A stretch of 64,000 nt of DNA from Welwitschia mirabilis (taxonomy: Eukaryota > Gnetophyta > Gnetopsida > Welwitschiales). The stretch lies in assembly GCA_051453625.1 (NCBI GenBank), contig JBOZIK010000001.1, positions 254,496,941 through 254,560,940 on the forward strand, in the 5' to 3' direction. Within the stretch, counting starts at the first letter, position 1, and every line of letters starts with the position of its first letter. Below, in pieces: positions 1 to 12,500 of the stretch. The position numbers and the translations under genes were made by a program. The notes below the pieces were generated by a model. The model was not told the origin of the DNA. It searched no databases and saw only the letters and a list, made by a program, of their open reading frames with translations.

Positions 1-690
1 CTTATTGCACACATTTTAAGGAAATACCTTTATTCTTATCTTTAACAAATTTAAATTCATAAGTTTGTAGATTACCTTATAGTTCTTCTAGTACCATTAC
101 ATTTATGTTCTTGCTCTCTTTGATGGATATGACCTTTGATTTAAATATTTTGGTAGAGATTTTAGTATCTTTCTGATCACTTTTCCTTCATCCAAGTGTT
201 CTTTAAGGCTTACTATATAGTTTACAATATTAGTGAATCTCACAAAGAACTCTTGCAATGTCTCCTCCTCATTCATATGGATGTCTTCAAACTCAGAAAT
301 AAGCATTTAAAGCTTTTCTTGTTTTAGAGTTAAAGTTTCTTCATGTGCTACCTCAAGAATGTTCTAAGCCTCTTTAGCATGATTATAATTTACTACACAG
401 ACTGCATAAAATATTGCATTAAGAGCACAAGTATTTGTGGTGGTTTTGGTTTTGTCAATGATAGTCCATTGATCATGGGATTTGGAAACTAAAGTGGTAT
501 TATCGTTGGCATCGATTTTTGACATCATAGGCATAGAGTAACCTTTATAAATAACTTCTTCTATATTGGTGTTTAGGGATCTAAGAAAAATTCTTCTTTT
601 AGCTTTCTAATAAGCATAGTTTGATCCATCAAACATGGGTGGATGACCGGTGGAAAAATTATTAGATAGATTTCTCATTTTAGGGTTCTA
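1..690 (-). pseudogene. Ty1/copia gag, 5' part (family A, copy 1)
   Basis: This is a decayed copia gag reading leftward, cut by the window edge. The start region (about 690-600) has the usual gag opening in which a glycine/serine-asparagine-tyrosine-alanine-tyrosine motif precedes the first helix. The open piece at 306-103 carries the conserved helix (FEDIHMNEEETLQEFFVRFT) followed by a KILKSLP motif, both typical of the UBN2-type copia gag that forms the virus-like particle. Stop codons interrupt the frame near 610, 365 and 309. It lies directly inside the primer binding site and LTR to its right, as expected for a minus-strand element. The gag of the 50-60 kb element is a close relative but lacks several residues in this helix. 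Protease and pol would lie left of the window. Confidence 0.85.
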
Positions 691-730
691 AAGTCTAGAT
701 CGGTTAAAATCTAATGAAAAACTTAACTTA

Positions 731-742
731 GCTTTGATAGCA
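731..742 (-). other. Primer binding site, copia copy A1
   Basis: On the minus strand these 12 bases read TGCTATCAAAGC and match the initiator-Met tRNA complement used by most plant copia elements (TGGTATCAGAGC) at 10 of 12 positions. The site lies two bases inside the LTR edge and directly upstream of gag, which fixes the orientation of the element. Confidence 0.75.
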
Positions 743-744
743 AT

Positions 745-2417
745 TAATAAGATTGAGAACCCTGGGGAGGTGAATAAGTTCTTTAAAAATTTAAACAAGA
801 TAACTAAATGGTCTAATGATATATCAAATGCTTACTTAAAATACTTTATTAAATAACTTTATGCATGTAAGAAAAAACTAAAAGTATTTAAGAAATAAAA
901 CTAACTAAAAGCACAAAATACTGAATAGATGCTCATAGGATTTATAGTGATTTAAGAAACCCCCTACTCCACTCTCGACGATCAGCTTATCACCAAGCTT
1001 GATCTGGATCTTAGTTACTCCACTAGGTATTCCATGTTCACCTGTAACCTTTATAAATGGATTTTTTCAAGCTTAGTCTCAACCTATGCATGGACTTTTT
1101 AAGGCTTAATCTCAACTTTTGACAATGTAGAATAGTGATGCAATGAAGTCAAGATGCATAGATATCACTTGTTCCTGATATAGTAGATATGATGAATCTC
1201 TACTTTTATAGATGTACAACAAATATAGCACTATATCTGACCTTGAATGTACTAGTAACACTAATAATAGACCTATTTTTGGTTAGGAATATAAATGCCA
1301 AGATCTAATTGTAAAATTCACAATCTTTAGTCCTTTTTGATAAGATTCAAAAGATATTCAAAATTTTAAAAAGCTCAAAAATATTTTTCCAAAAGATCCA
1401 TTCATCATATCTCTCTTGAGTATTTATAATGGAAGGATTTTAGGATTTATTACATTTGAAAATGTGCTTTCAATGGCTATAAATAACTAGAAAATAGCTA
1501 TCTAATAAATACATAATAAATACAAAACGGATAAAAAATTTTAGTTTCATTATAGTCGGTCAACCCTTCAAAAGTCAGATCAACCCCATCTGGTGCCGTG
1601 AGTTACACAAGTCACCTGAGTAAAGTTTTTAGTCAGCTTAGTTTCTTATAGCTCCATGTCTGGTTGATCCCTTAGAGTTCGGTTAATCCCCATTCAGTCG
1701 CTTGTAATTTTGTCCAATCGCTCGCTAGTCCTAATAAGAGATCATTCCAATTTTCCTGCATCAGGTCTAGTCAACCCCTTCAAGTATCTGATTGACTCCA
1801 TGATGATTGGCTCAGGGATATCTACTACACAGTGCCCAAATCTAATCAATTCCTTCAAAAGTTTAGTTGATCCCTTGACAATTGGTTCAAGAGTACTGTT
1901 CCCAGGTTCACAGATGTTGTTGATCCCATCATAGATCTAGTCGACATGTTGTTATTCAGTTCAGGGATATTGTTACCAGGTTCACAAATCTAGTCGACTC
2001 CATATAAGATCCAATCAACCCCTTACCATTTAGTTCAAGGATACTGGTTGTTAAGATCACAGGTCCAGTCGATCCCATTAAAAACCTGATCGACCCCTTA
2101 TCATTTAGTTTAAGGATACTGGTTGTCAAGATCACAAGTCTAGTTGATCCCATTAAAAACCTGATCAACCCCTCTAGATTCAGCTCATTTCTGAGTGTAT
2201 GCTTCAGATGCGGTCAACTCCTTGAAAGTCCGGTCGATCCCTTAAGAGGATAAGTGAACTTATCAGGTTTCTAGTAATCAGAATTCAAAAATATTGGCTT
2301 TAGTATTTAACCTGTAAGTGTTAACATCTTATGCACAAGATACACAAAATTTTCTATATAGAAAATATTAGTTTGACATCAATTGATAAAACATAATCTA
2401 AAAATTATGAACTATCA
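745..2417 (-). repeat. 5' LTR of copia copy A1
   Basis: This LTR is homologous throughout to those at 49995-51436 and 58679-60022. Shared blocks include the stretch near 940-1010 with CTACTCCACTCTCGACGAT and the terminal stretch near 2370 with AGTTTGACATCAATTG. Read on the minus strand it starts near 2417 with TGATAG and ends at the primer binding site. It is about 1.67 kb against 1.34-1.44 kb in its relatives, mainly because the internal 75-bp array has more copies. The far LTR of this element lies outside the window. Confidence 0.85.
1768..2200. repeat. 75-bp tandem array inside LTR A1
   Basis: A degenerate tandem repeat has a period of 75 bp, for example from the GTCGATCCC at 2068 to GTTGATCCC at 2143. 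Each unit holds two GTCGACC-like motifs 19-24 bp apart, at 1768/1792, 1846/1865, 1919/1940, 1993/2012, 2068/2088 and 2143/2163. The same motif pair recurs in the other two family A LTRs, so the array is an intrinsic part of the LTR. Confidence 0.8.
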
Positions 2418-2695
2418 AAAAGATCATGAGACCTTATCGAAAGCCTTAGATAGGTATAAGGATTTACTTTAATAATGTTTCCAACATAGATTTTAGCGAA
2501 GTAGAACCATTAGTTTATTTTATAACAAATTATCAATAAATAATAGGTAATTAGTTGAAATTATAAGTACAAGTAGCTTCCTCAGTCTTCCACTAAATGA
2601 AGTTTGAAATTACCTTGAAACTATAAATAAAAGTAATAGAAACTTGAAAAACCCATTTAAATAATAGAGATTCCAGCATTCCATTAGGTTCATTA

Positions 2696-2705
2696 NNNNN
2701 NNNNN
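2696..2705. other. Assembly gap, 10 N
   Basis: Ten Ns. The flanking bases do not repeat one another. Confidence 0.99.
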
Positions 2706-3009
2706 AACAATTTTGACATCAATAATAGGATAGACAAATTATCAAGAAGTGTAAAATCTCTTTCCACCTCCTCAAGACCATTAACCTTCAAATCAAATGT
2801 CTTATTTATTACATAGACTCTTATGAAATAACTGAATATCCCTCAATACCTCTATTTCATATCGTAATTAACAAATAAATTAACGTATTAGAACATTAGT
2901 GATAGAGTAACAAAAGTAATCCATATTAAAATACCTACAATCTCAAGTGAAGAAACCATCCTAATTTTTTTTAGAGATAAGACAAATTCCATAATTAAAA
3001 TTATGTTAG

Positions 3010-3300
3010 CTAACTAAGAAACTCATTCCCATCATCATCTTCTTTTCCTTAACCATCACAACAGTAATAACCTGTATCATTTACTCCATTGGAAGAATCA
3101 TTAATGAAATTACCATGATCATATCCAAATTATCCATAATCATGCATAAACTCTTAAGCAACATTCCTCCTCCTTGAGTAATCTAGAAAAAAATCATCCA
3201 ATAACACATTTCCTCCTTCAATAGATTTGAGTAAATCACCATTCAAATCTTCTCTTCTTTAAATTAAATATAACCTAGTAAACTCCTTATCATTGCATAA
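3010..3300 (-). pseudogene. Possible decayed coding fragment, unknown family
   Basis: One minus-strand frame stays open over most of about 95 codons with a protein-like composition. It has an acidic-hydrophobic stretch (SIEGGNVLLDDFFLDYSRRR), then an Asn/Asp/Gly-rich part and an acidic end (KEDDDGNEF). It is interrupted only by TAA codons, four within the stretch. TAA-only interruption is what C-to-T decay of CAA codons would give, but it could also be chance in AT-rich DNA. No domain is recognised and no function is proposed. Confidence 0.25.
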
Positions 3301-5647
3301 CAAACCCAAAAGGAATTAGATTCATAAAAAAGATTAGAAACTAACCAGATTGAAGAAACTAGAGCCATTCATTTGAGAAGTGAGAAAAAGTTGAATAATT
3401 GATTTAAGTAAAACAAAACTAAATAAGAACTAACAACCATAGATAACAAAGAAAAAGGTGACATTGTAGAGGACTTAAAAGAACCTTGACATATTTACTA
3501 CGAATCTCTACCCTTTCCATAATAACTTATAAAGGAAACCATTGAAAAGAAATAACTGATTTTCAAAGAAGTTAAAATTAACATGCCATTATTAGATATC
3601 ATTATATAAATTCCCTCTTATACTAGATTCCTAAAATATCTGTATATAACTATAAGAAAAATGCATATTAAGAAAAAGGCCTTTCTAGCCTAGCAAAAAA
3701 GTGCAATCATACAAAATCAAATTCATTTGATGTACAAAGATCATAGTTTCCCTATGATCCATATCACAATTGGAGATAAATGCTAAGACCAAGCATAAAC
3801 CTTTTACCTCATTCGATTTAGAAGGAACTTCACCTAAATGATCTTAAAAAGATAAAATTATAACTATAGTTAACTGATAACTTACTGAAATCATCATTAA
3901 AAATTATTAAAGATGTAATTCTTCAAATAAATAATTTCTACTTTCTAATAGAAATGAATTTAATGAAGTATAAGTCAGTTCTTATTATTTTAAGTAGGAA
4001 TTTTCTAGCAACATTAAATAATCCTATTAACTGTAGAAATAATTGCATGCAAATTTCTTTTGATAACATAACAATGGATTTAGACATTTTTAACACTGTG
4101 CAATTACTAGAGGAAAATAAATAATGCTACTTTCATTTATGAAATTAATGATCTTAATCCTTTTCTAGTTGAATCAAACAATTGCTCTTCTCATAATGAT
4201 TTTGATGCTTTAAACTCATCTTTTAAACACTTATTAAAAAAGCATAGAAATGTAATAAAATCAACCACATCTAACTTTAAATTTTTCAACTCTTTTTTTT
4301 GCACCTCTCACCCTCTTTTAAAGTTCTTATAATCATGTGTACGATCATCCCTTGAGAATGTTATTCATTCTATTCTCTTTTCAAATAACCAAGTTTTTTA
4401 GCCTCATAATCATAAATGTTTTAAATCTTTCATTACACATCCATTTGAAAAACCTCTTGGCAGTAGCAATTTCCAAAATGTCACTAACTAATTAACACCT
4501 AAGGATGTTTTCCTTACCAAAGACCATGAACATCATTATTCATTTAAGTCATTTTACACATCCATTCCATTTTTAGACCACCTCATTAAATGCATAAACC
4601 ATCTAGCCTTATCGTTCATCATGAGTACTTAATAACCCTAATTAATGGCCTTAATGAATAACCTAATAATAAGTAATCATCTTATCATTATAAGTTTAGG
4701 TAGAATTTAAGTTTACTTGTATTTTTCAAGCAAAGGTTAGGCTTGTTTTGAAGTTATCTTGTTAAGGCTTGTTTTACTTAATGTCTTAAAATTCGAAAAA
4801 TATTACTAAAAACTTTGGAATCTAATTTCATATTATGAACTTTATTTTCCAGCATTTTATGGGGATAAGATATTTCTTGATTAGAGTAATGAGTCAACAA
4901 CCCCTTTTATGCACATAAAAAATATTGAATACAAGAAGAAGAATAAAAAGAAAAAAAATAGTATCTCTTTTCCAAAAGCATATATTATTATGATCAATTA
5001 ATTATGTTTAGTTAGTTGTAAGAGGGCTATGGATGCTTTCTGGTCATGTATCTCTAATGATGTATTTATAACATAATCAACTACATTAGGGCTATAACAC
5101 TTGTTAGCAATGTAGTACAAACTTTTTTAAGAAATAACATGCTTAATTGTATTAGAAGAAAATGTGATAATACCAAATGCTCAATCTGATCCAAATTCTT
5201 AAAATAAGAAATATGTAGAATTGTAGAAAAGGTAAATTATGGAAAGAAAAGGTAGGAATTTGAAAAGCTTTTATGTTACTTTATTTAACTTGTGTACTTG
5301 AAAATCTACTTACTAATTTTTTAATTTTTACAAGTTTACTTAAAGGATATCGTATTTGTTTGATGTTTTAATCCATTTAAATAAAATAAAATTTTCCAAA
5401 AATTTAATGAAAGTGGCCATTTATTTAAGTGTTCTATCTTTTGGGTTTATGGTCAATGTGCCTTTCTAATTGCATTTTGCTTCTACTTTCCTCAATTGCA
5501 TTACAATTTTGACTATGATTTTTTATGAGAAAAACAAACCATAAAGAAAGCTATGTTTTTTTTAACATAACTTATTGATTCATTCACAATCCTTATCTAA
5601 CAAATTTAGGCCATTGATAAATGATCTAATGATCCAATTTTGTCTTT

Positions 5648-5867
5648 ACATCTATAAAAGCTCACATCTTTCCTTGCATCTTCACTGATTCCACTAGTGT
5701 AGATCTAGTTTCACATCATGTTTAATAGCTCTGCTATCATTCAACCACCCTCTTCTCATCGAACTGGTGTCAACACCTGTGTTCAATGGCACTATTGCTA
5801 TTTGTGCTCCACTTACATTCCATATCTTCTCACAATCTTATCTTACATTTCTCAGTTTTCTTCATAG
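5648..5867 (+). other. Weak TATA box followed by a 49-codon ORF
   Basis: A CTATAAAAG element near 5650 precedes an ATG at 5718 that opens a 49-codon frame ending at 5867. The peptide is rich in Ser, Cys and aromatic residues and resembles nothing recognised. Spacing suits a plant core promoter, but short ORFs and TATA strings are common by chance here. Confidence 0.15.
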
Positions 5868-6139
5868 TTAAGTAAGACTATTAACATCTATTTTTCTACC
5901 TATTCACCTTGATTTGTTTCATATATATCATTTTCTTTGCATTTTTCAAACTTAACATGACGATCTCTTATTTTCTCATTCTTTTTCTCTAGCATTCCTC
6001 CTTTTTTTTCTTGATAATTTTTGAAAAATATAAGTGGTAGAAAAGATATCTTCATTAATAAAAGGAATTTCTGACTCATTTTTAGACATGTTTACTTCAT
6101 TTTACCTTACACAAATTAAAATAAGAGAATGAAATTATC

Positions 6140-6840
6140 TACCTAAGAACATCAATGCATTCTACTATCCAAAGTAAGCTTTTGAATTGTACAAGAATGC
6201 TGTACTTAATGATGAAGACCCTTGGATAATCCACTCCTCTATTCAATGCACTATATTTTCCTATCTTTAATTGATTTTAAAGTAATCTTAGGGTAGTACA
6301 TTCAAAACATCTCCATCTTCTTTAGTAAAAACTTTAGAATACTATAGTCATGACTTAGATGTAGAGAACACACCTAACTAAGAAGGTACCTCACCATGTG
6401 AGTTTTTATATAAGAATAAGCTTTTTTTATTTAGATTTATCATTTACAATTCTTACTTATATTTCATGTCACTGATTCTGATAGTACCCATTTAGATCTT
6501 AATAGAATAATCTAGGAAAATAAATCCTTTGACATAGCTAAATTTTTATTTAAAATCATTAATAAACATATAGAACATAAGAGTAATCTTTTTTGTCTTA
6601 TCTTATTTTAGACATCATCCACAATACCCTTTATCAAACATTAGGTTGTGAAGGTTGGGACAGATCCTACATAGAAATCATCACACTCTAAAAAGAAATC
6701 ATCACACTCTAAAAGATTACTCAAGTCTAAAAGTGTTAGAATACTAATTGGATCTAAGGGCAATAGCAAGAATAGCATGAAGAGTAGCAACAATAGGAAG
6801 AGGAAGAAATTAATCATAATCCTTCTCTTATGCATTCCAT
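6140..6840 (+). pseudogene. Decayed retroelement third-ORF fragment
   Basis: Plus-strand frames encode a stretch with YKNAVLNDEDPWIIHS near 6190-6240. A relative (YKNATLYDEDPWVIHS) lies on the minus strand near 26640-26800, close to the 3' LTR of the Athila-like element. Similarity continues in frame-shifted pieces to about 6610, including a DLNRIIQENKSFDIAKFLF stretch. Conservation at the protein level between two distant places argues for a real ORF. In Athila-type plant elements, ORFs in this position (after pol) are described as env-like or plant-retroelement-specific. That assignment is inference, because no diagnostic env feature is visible. A 20-bp direct duplication sits at 6674-6714. 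Confidence 0.5.
6674..6714. repeat. Short tandem duplication (21-bp period)
   Basis: GAAATCATCACACTCTAAAA occurs at 6674-6693 and again at 6695-6714, inside the decayed ORF fragment. Confidence 0.9.
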
Positions 6841-8700
6841 TCCTCCTTATGTTACTTCATAAGCACCTCTAACAACTCACTGTAGAGCTTTTTGGAAAAA
6901 CTTCCCATTCGCTTCCTTCTTCTCATTCCTCTCAGCCTCCACATTCTGCTTCTTCTTCTTCTAGTGAAACATTTTTGAGGTAGGTATCACAAGAAGATAA
7001 AATATAAACTAGTAAGTTATATAGATAAAAATGAAGAATATCTCCACGTGACAAAATGACATATCTTGCAATCAATAACAAATGGAGGAGGAATTTGAAT
7101 GACTAGTCTTTTGTAGAAGATCATCTAGTTAAAATTATATTTTTATTATATATATTAGAAGTGTATTATATTGAAGTATTTTTAAGTAATTGTATTAAAA
7201 TGTTTAGCATGCTAGTTTAAAGTGTTTGCATTAAAGTGCTTTCCTAACTTATTATATTAAAAAGTCAGGTAGTAAAAAATTTGCATTTCAAGATTCCAAA
7301 ATGTTCTCAAAAGTTGTATGAAATCTTTTCTATTTTTTTAATTTTGAGGGTAAATATCAGTTTTGCTTAGGGCACATGACATCCTTTTTAAAGATTTTTT
7401 TGATTTTAATGCAATATTTTTCAAAAATTAGTAGAACATTCATAAGTTATATTATGTTACATGCTTAAATATTTTTGTTAGATAATTTTTCCATGTGGAT
7501 CATTTCTTTATTAATCTTTTTTAAGGAGTATAGTAAAAGTCTAGTTAGAGGGTGTTTTAACATGTAAAAACTAATATTTAGACTAAGTTTATTTGATCAA
7601 TTTAGCATAAGCAAAGATATTAAAATAGTCATTTTATCATAAAATTTTGTCTTCTACCATGTTACACATAATTTATGAAATTATTTAACTTGTTCATGAC
7701 AATTTTAGGTTAATTGTTTCTTTTTGAAAGAAACAATAAAAATTGAAAAACATTCAATAGAAAATGCTGGCATATCATCTAGATCACTAGTGTCAATGAT
7801 CCTTTGGAGAAAAATAGTGCAAAAAAGTATGTTCTAAACTTGTCATGTCAAATGGATCACATTTAACTTGTGGGCTTAGTTAGACATTAAATTAGAAATA
7901 TCCATCAACATCAATGGCATATGATGGCAGTGAAAAAATAACATGTGTTAATAACATGTGGCAGTGACAAGTATGATAACATAAGAAGATACATGGTAGT
8001 TACACTATATGATAGAAGCATCAATATTCAAAGGCCACATTGCCACCACTTTCACAAGACAATAAATCCTCTACATGATAAAAATTGTAACTTTTCAAAT
8101 TCTAATCACTCAAAGTGTAACTTCTTAATTATAATTGCCACCAACAACTCTAATCCAAAGGCTTTCAAGCACTTATACTTTTATACTCATCTATAAAAAG
8201 GCCTTAATATTTTATTATAAGATATCTTTATAGGGGAATATAGTTGGAATCATTAGGATATTAGGTCAATATGGCTTCTTCCTTCACTATAATGTATTTT
8301 CTATTTTCAATATAAAGGTAGTTATTCATTCTTTAATTTCTAGTATATGTAACATTGTACTTTTAATCCTTAAGTGAGACTACATTATCAAGTTCTTTCG
8401 ATACCGAGTGAATTCTTTAAGTTAGCTTATTGCTTATACTTTCTTTCAAATTATGAGTATTAAGTACATTTGTCCTTACTTTCCATGTTTGTGAGAGGAC
8501 ATGAAAAGAAAAAATGACTATTAAATTTACTATCAATCATGTAGTAAATGAGATTATATTAGTAGGCCTCGAGTCATCACAATATAATAATTTAAGCTTT
8601 GTCTCAAGAAAATTGTAGGACATCGTTAGAGTAAGGGTATGCTATTGGACAAGTTAAGGTAGAACTTTGGAGCTTATTCATTTTCCTACATCACCGATTA
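6841..8700. other. Unassigned region, possibly LTR-like
   Basis: No coding motif is seen. A CTATAAAAAGG element at 8191-8201, followed about 500 bp later by the repeated block at 8701, would suit the promoter and U5 part of an LTR, but no matching partner LTR was found in the window. Confidence 0.3.
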
Positions 8701-8840
8701 AATTTCATCTCAAATTCCAACCTCTTGATTGTATTTCCTTTGTTTTAATTTTATTGCAGGATTGACAATTTTCCATTACTTTTGTTAACTTTTACCCCAA
8801 TTATCCCTATGGAAGAATAGGACTATGTGCTTATCTATTT
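8701..8840 (+). repeat. Diverged repeat, copy 1
   Basis: This block is homologous to 9445-9580. Both contain a TTTTAATTT(T/C)ATTG core, then a run ending AATTATCCCT with GGAAGAAT and GTGCTTA. The 3' part resembles the sequence that often precedes internal regions of large plant gypsy-type elements, so an LTR or leader fragment is possible. This is not proven. Confidence 0.55.
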
Positions 8841-9224
8841 TTTATTAACATCGCCAAAATTTATTCATTTTAGTATAAAGAGAAACATCACTAAAATATA
8901 CTAGGTGAGTATCCAATATCATTCTTTTATAGCTAATAGTCCCATAATTGTTATGTTTGTGTAATAGTTGTAATTAATGCTTTGGCTTTATTTGTTAAAT
9001 TGCTCATTTTAGAAAATGCCAATGAGTTGTGGATTTTAAATTATTATGAATGGAGTTGTTTAACATCTAGAATTATTATATTAAAGAATATCTTGAATTT
9101 TAACTGCTGCCATGTTTATGGAATATTTTATTATTGCTACTAATGTCTCATTTATTATTCATTATTTATAGTAAGCATAATCATTATTTATTATATACCC
9201 AATGGCCTAACAAGGTAATGGAAA

Positions 9225-9300
9225 TTCCACCATACCACTTCTGCCACCTTCACCACTTCCACCACACTACTTCTACCACTTCCACCACCTTCATCACTCT
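9225..9300 (+). repeat. Imperfect ACCACTTCC-type simple repeat
   Basis: Irregular copies of CACCTTCACCACTTCCACCA give a Thr/His-rich translation in one frame. It is best read as low-complexity sequence, and the open frame continues into the gap only because Ns contain no stop. Confidence 0.7.
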
Positions 9301-9344
9301 CTTTTATGATGCTGTCTCTTCACATCCTACATCTTATACTATAA

Positions 9345-9444
9345 NNNNNNNNNNNNNNNNNNNNNNNNNNNNNNNNNNNNNNNNNNNNNNNNNNNNNNNN
9401 NNNNNNNNNNNNNNNNNNNNNNNNNNNNNNNNNNNNNNNNNNNN
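9345..9444. other. Assembly gap, 100 N
   Basis: Exactly 100 Ns, a common placeholder for a gap of unknown size. It lies between the two copies of the repeat at 8701 and 9445. Confidence 0.99.
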
Positions 9445-9580
9445 CTTAATCTCAAACTCTTGATTTTTCATGTGTTTTAATTTCATTGGAAGTTTAAAAT
9501 AATTATGTTACTTCTGTTAAGTTTTATCAAAATTATCCCTGCGGAAGAATGATACCAGGTGCTTACCTAGTTTTATTAAT
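9445..9580 (+). repeat. Diverged repeat, copy 2
   Basis: This is the partner of 8701-8840, starting directly at the right edge of a 100-N gap. The divergence is large enough that it is a real old duplicate and not a recent assembly copy. Confidence 0.55.
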
Positions 9581-12500
9581 GTTTGATTATACAACAACAA
9601 AAAATATGCCATTATTTATAGAGACATGCCTTCAGTTTGTATAAACGTTATTATATCTTTAAGCAATAAACAATAATCCAACTTAATGCCTATCAAAAAA
9701 TAAAAACTCTAAATGGTATGCCATTATAGCAACGTGTTCTTATTTAATCTAACAATTCTCACTTGATGTCTTATAGAGTCATTAGCTAAGATTTGACATA
9801 AGTAAATGTTCCAATTGATTATATGTGTTTAATCCCCTAACGTTTACTTTATTGGAAGTAACAAGAAAGATGGGTATAAAGTATGACTTGTAAGCCTTTC
9901 ATGGTTATAATTAATTACTAATATCATTGAGTAGGTTAACACCATAAGCTTGTAAAGGGAAAGTGACTACTAGGGCATACCAAAAATAAGATTATTTGTA
10001 CTCTTCTATGCCTTCTTCATCATATCATCCTAATAATGAAGGTAAATAAACATAAATATTCATTAACAAGAGTTACATTCATTCATAAATGACCCAAACA
10101 TTTTAAAAATACATATTTAATAATCAATCATATCATTATTCTATTAAGTCCATAACTTAACCAAAACATCTCATTAATGTAAAATAATAGCCAATGATTC
10201 TTACCTAAAGAATAATCTTCTAAAAGTTACACTACAATTTGTTTTGAATACACCTTATCAATGAAAGAAAAATGCAAAAATAGAAAATAAATGATTTGTA
10301 TGTAGTAAGCATATAAAATAAATTTCTTTGGAATTATCAAGGATACAAACCAAAGTTTTGTTACTATTTATATGCTTGCCTTCCAAATTTAAGTTAGTTA
10401 ACTATGTAATGTAATAAGATAGGATGTTTGTCAAGGTAATTTTACAAAGTAATCAAGAATGGATGCATGCACATTCATGTGATGCAAATTGGAGTTTGAA
10501 AATGAGTTTCTCATAATAATGTGGATTGTACTATTTTGTAATCTAGTATATTCACATTCAAAATTTTTGGGTTAGGCGTAATTTATCTTCCTTGCATGAA
10601 ACCTTTATCTAGCTTTATGACTGACCCCCATTTCTTAAGATAACATTTAATGTGCCATTAAGAGTGACTTTTCATTGTTAAGCATTCAAAATCAATAACA
10701 AACCAAATGAAGTAGGTAATGTCATTTTCTTCAGCATGACTAGAACTTAAGGTAGCAGGATAGATTATCTTTAGTAAATTAGTAATAAATTTGTTTTCTT
10801 TATTCCTATTAGTTAAAGTCTAGAATCAATGAAAATAAAACTCTCAATTCAAAGTCATTATAAGCTAAAAAAACTGAAGGTTCTCTCTAGTTTCTACAAT
10901 CTAACACAAGTAGCACATTAGGTATGATGTTTTCTTTTAAAATTTAATTGCATAAAGCACAATGAATGCTTTAGCATGAAAGCAAGTATGCTGGAAAATG
11001 GAATAAGTAATATGTTTTAGATATCCAACTAATATATCTACTTTTCTCTTGAAATTTGTATGAGAAATACTAATTTTTAAATCTAACATATGTTCAACAC
11101 CAATTATTTTCTAAATGTTACAAATTAATAATTCAAAATAATATTCAACCATATATTTAATTAAAAATAAAATTTTAGACATGTAAAAGAAATACATAAT
11201 TTCTTAACCTATATGTAGAAGTGTAAATTAGTCATCAGATAAGTCATATGATATCTAATACACCACATAGACATGCATTGTTGTTGACATTTCTAAGATG
11301 ATAAGTTTTTTCTCTTGTTCTTCCATACACAACCAGAATATGCATGATCTTGTTGCATTGCCTCTTCTCATGATTTTTTCTAATTTAGCCTTAATAAACA
11401 TTGGAAGATTTTATAATACTTGATTTGCAATGTGAGTTTATCACATAATAAAAACAAACCACAAAATAAATTATAAAATACCATTGAATGTCATAAATAA
11501 ATAGGTCTCTTCTAGGATCAAAGAAATCATATTTTTCATTGTGCTAAAGTCTATAAGATCTAGCATTAAATACAAATTATTTCTAACCTAGCTAAAACTT
11601 CTTATTTGAAAATAAGTGTAGTGGCTATTTAACATGGTACTGTAATGTGATATGACCCCAACCATTTAAAAAGGAACATATAGAAGTTCCATAAGAATTT
11701 GTGATAATGCTTACATTTAAATCCCTAGTAGATTTTAACTTTTATAACTCTCCATGACTTGATGTAATTCCTAATGAAGGCATTCTAATGCAAAGGGAAC
11801 AATAGCAATACAAAAAAATAGTTCATAGAATGTTGTCTTAAGTAAAGTATACTAAAACACACTCATCTCATAAAACATTATATGGAACGAGAATTGCATG
11901 TGCCTTAATGACATGTTTGAATGTACTTGTTACCAAAGCTAATTATTTTAATTGCAGCTTATAATTCATATGAAATAAGAGTTTGAAAATGACTAGCTCT
12001 TAATAGAATATAATAATCAAGAATAATGATGTAAAATTAAAAACATTATTTACTTATTAAAGCTATAAAAGGAGGTAGAGATTATGACTTATTTAACATG
12101 TTAGTCATGGATGATCATCCTTGGCTCTTAACATGATATTAGATGAAAGAGTAAAAGCATTAAGAAATACTAAATTAAAAAATCATTTTAGATTTAGAGA
12201 TAAATACAATATAATAAGAAATATAGATAGCAAGAAATAAATGAAAATGGGTGTATTAGATAAAAACTATTCATGTTTTGAAATGGAATCTTTAGATTTT
12301 CCTCTGTATTTGACAAGGAGGGTGGTAATTGCATTAATGAATGAATCTGTTTAAAAAAACACTATAAATCCATTATTTTAGGAATAATAATGGAAATTTG
12401 AAAAAGGCTTACATGTATGCATAATTATTGATTATTTCATCATGGATTTATACCATGTCAATTTATAAGCTATTAAGATTAAGTAAACAANNNNNNNNNN

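Larger units (their letters stand above)
2418..6100. other. Unassigned AT-rich region
   Basis: No LTR, pol or gag motif and no convincing host exon was found. It contains a 10-base gap (2696-2705), a possible decayed coding fragment on the minus strand (3010-3300) and a weak TATA plus small ORF (5648-5867), each listed separately. Confidence 0.5.

Noticed and set aside
1710-2168. Frames inside the family A LTR on both strands
   Set aside because: They reflect the 75-bp tandem array and are periodic, not coding.
9134-9463. 109-codon His/Thr-rich frame
   Set aside because: Low-complexity ACCACTTCC repeat followed by a gap.
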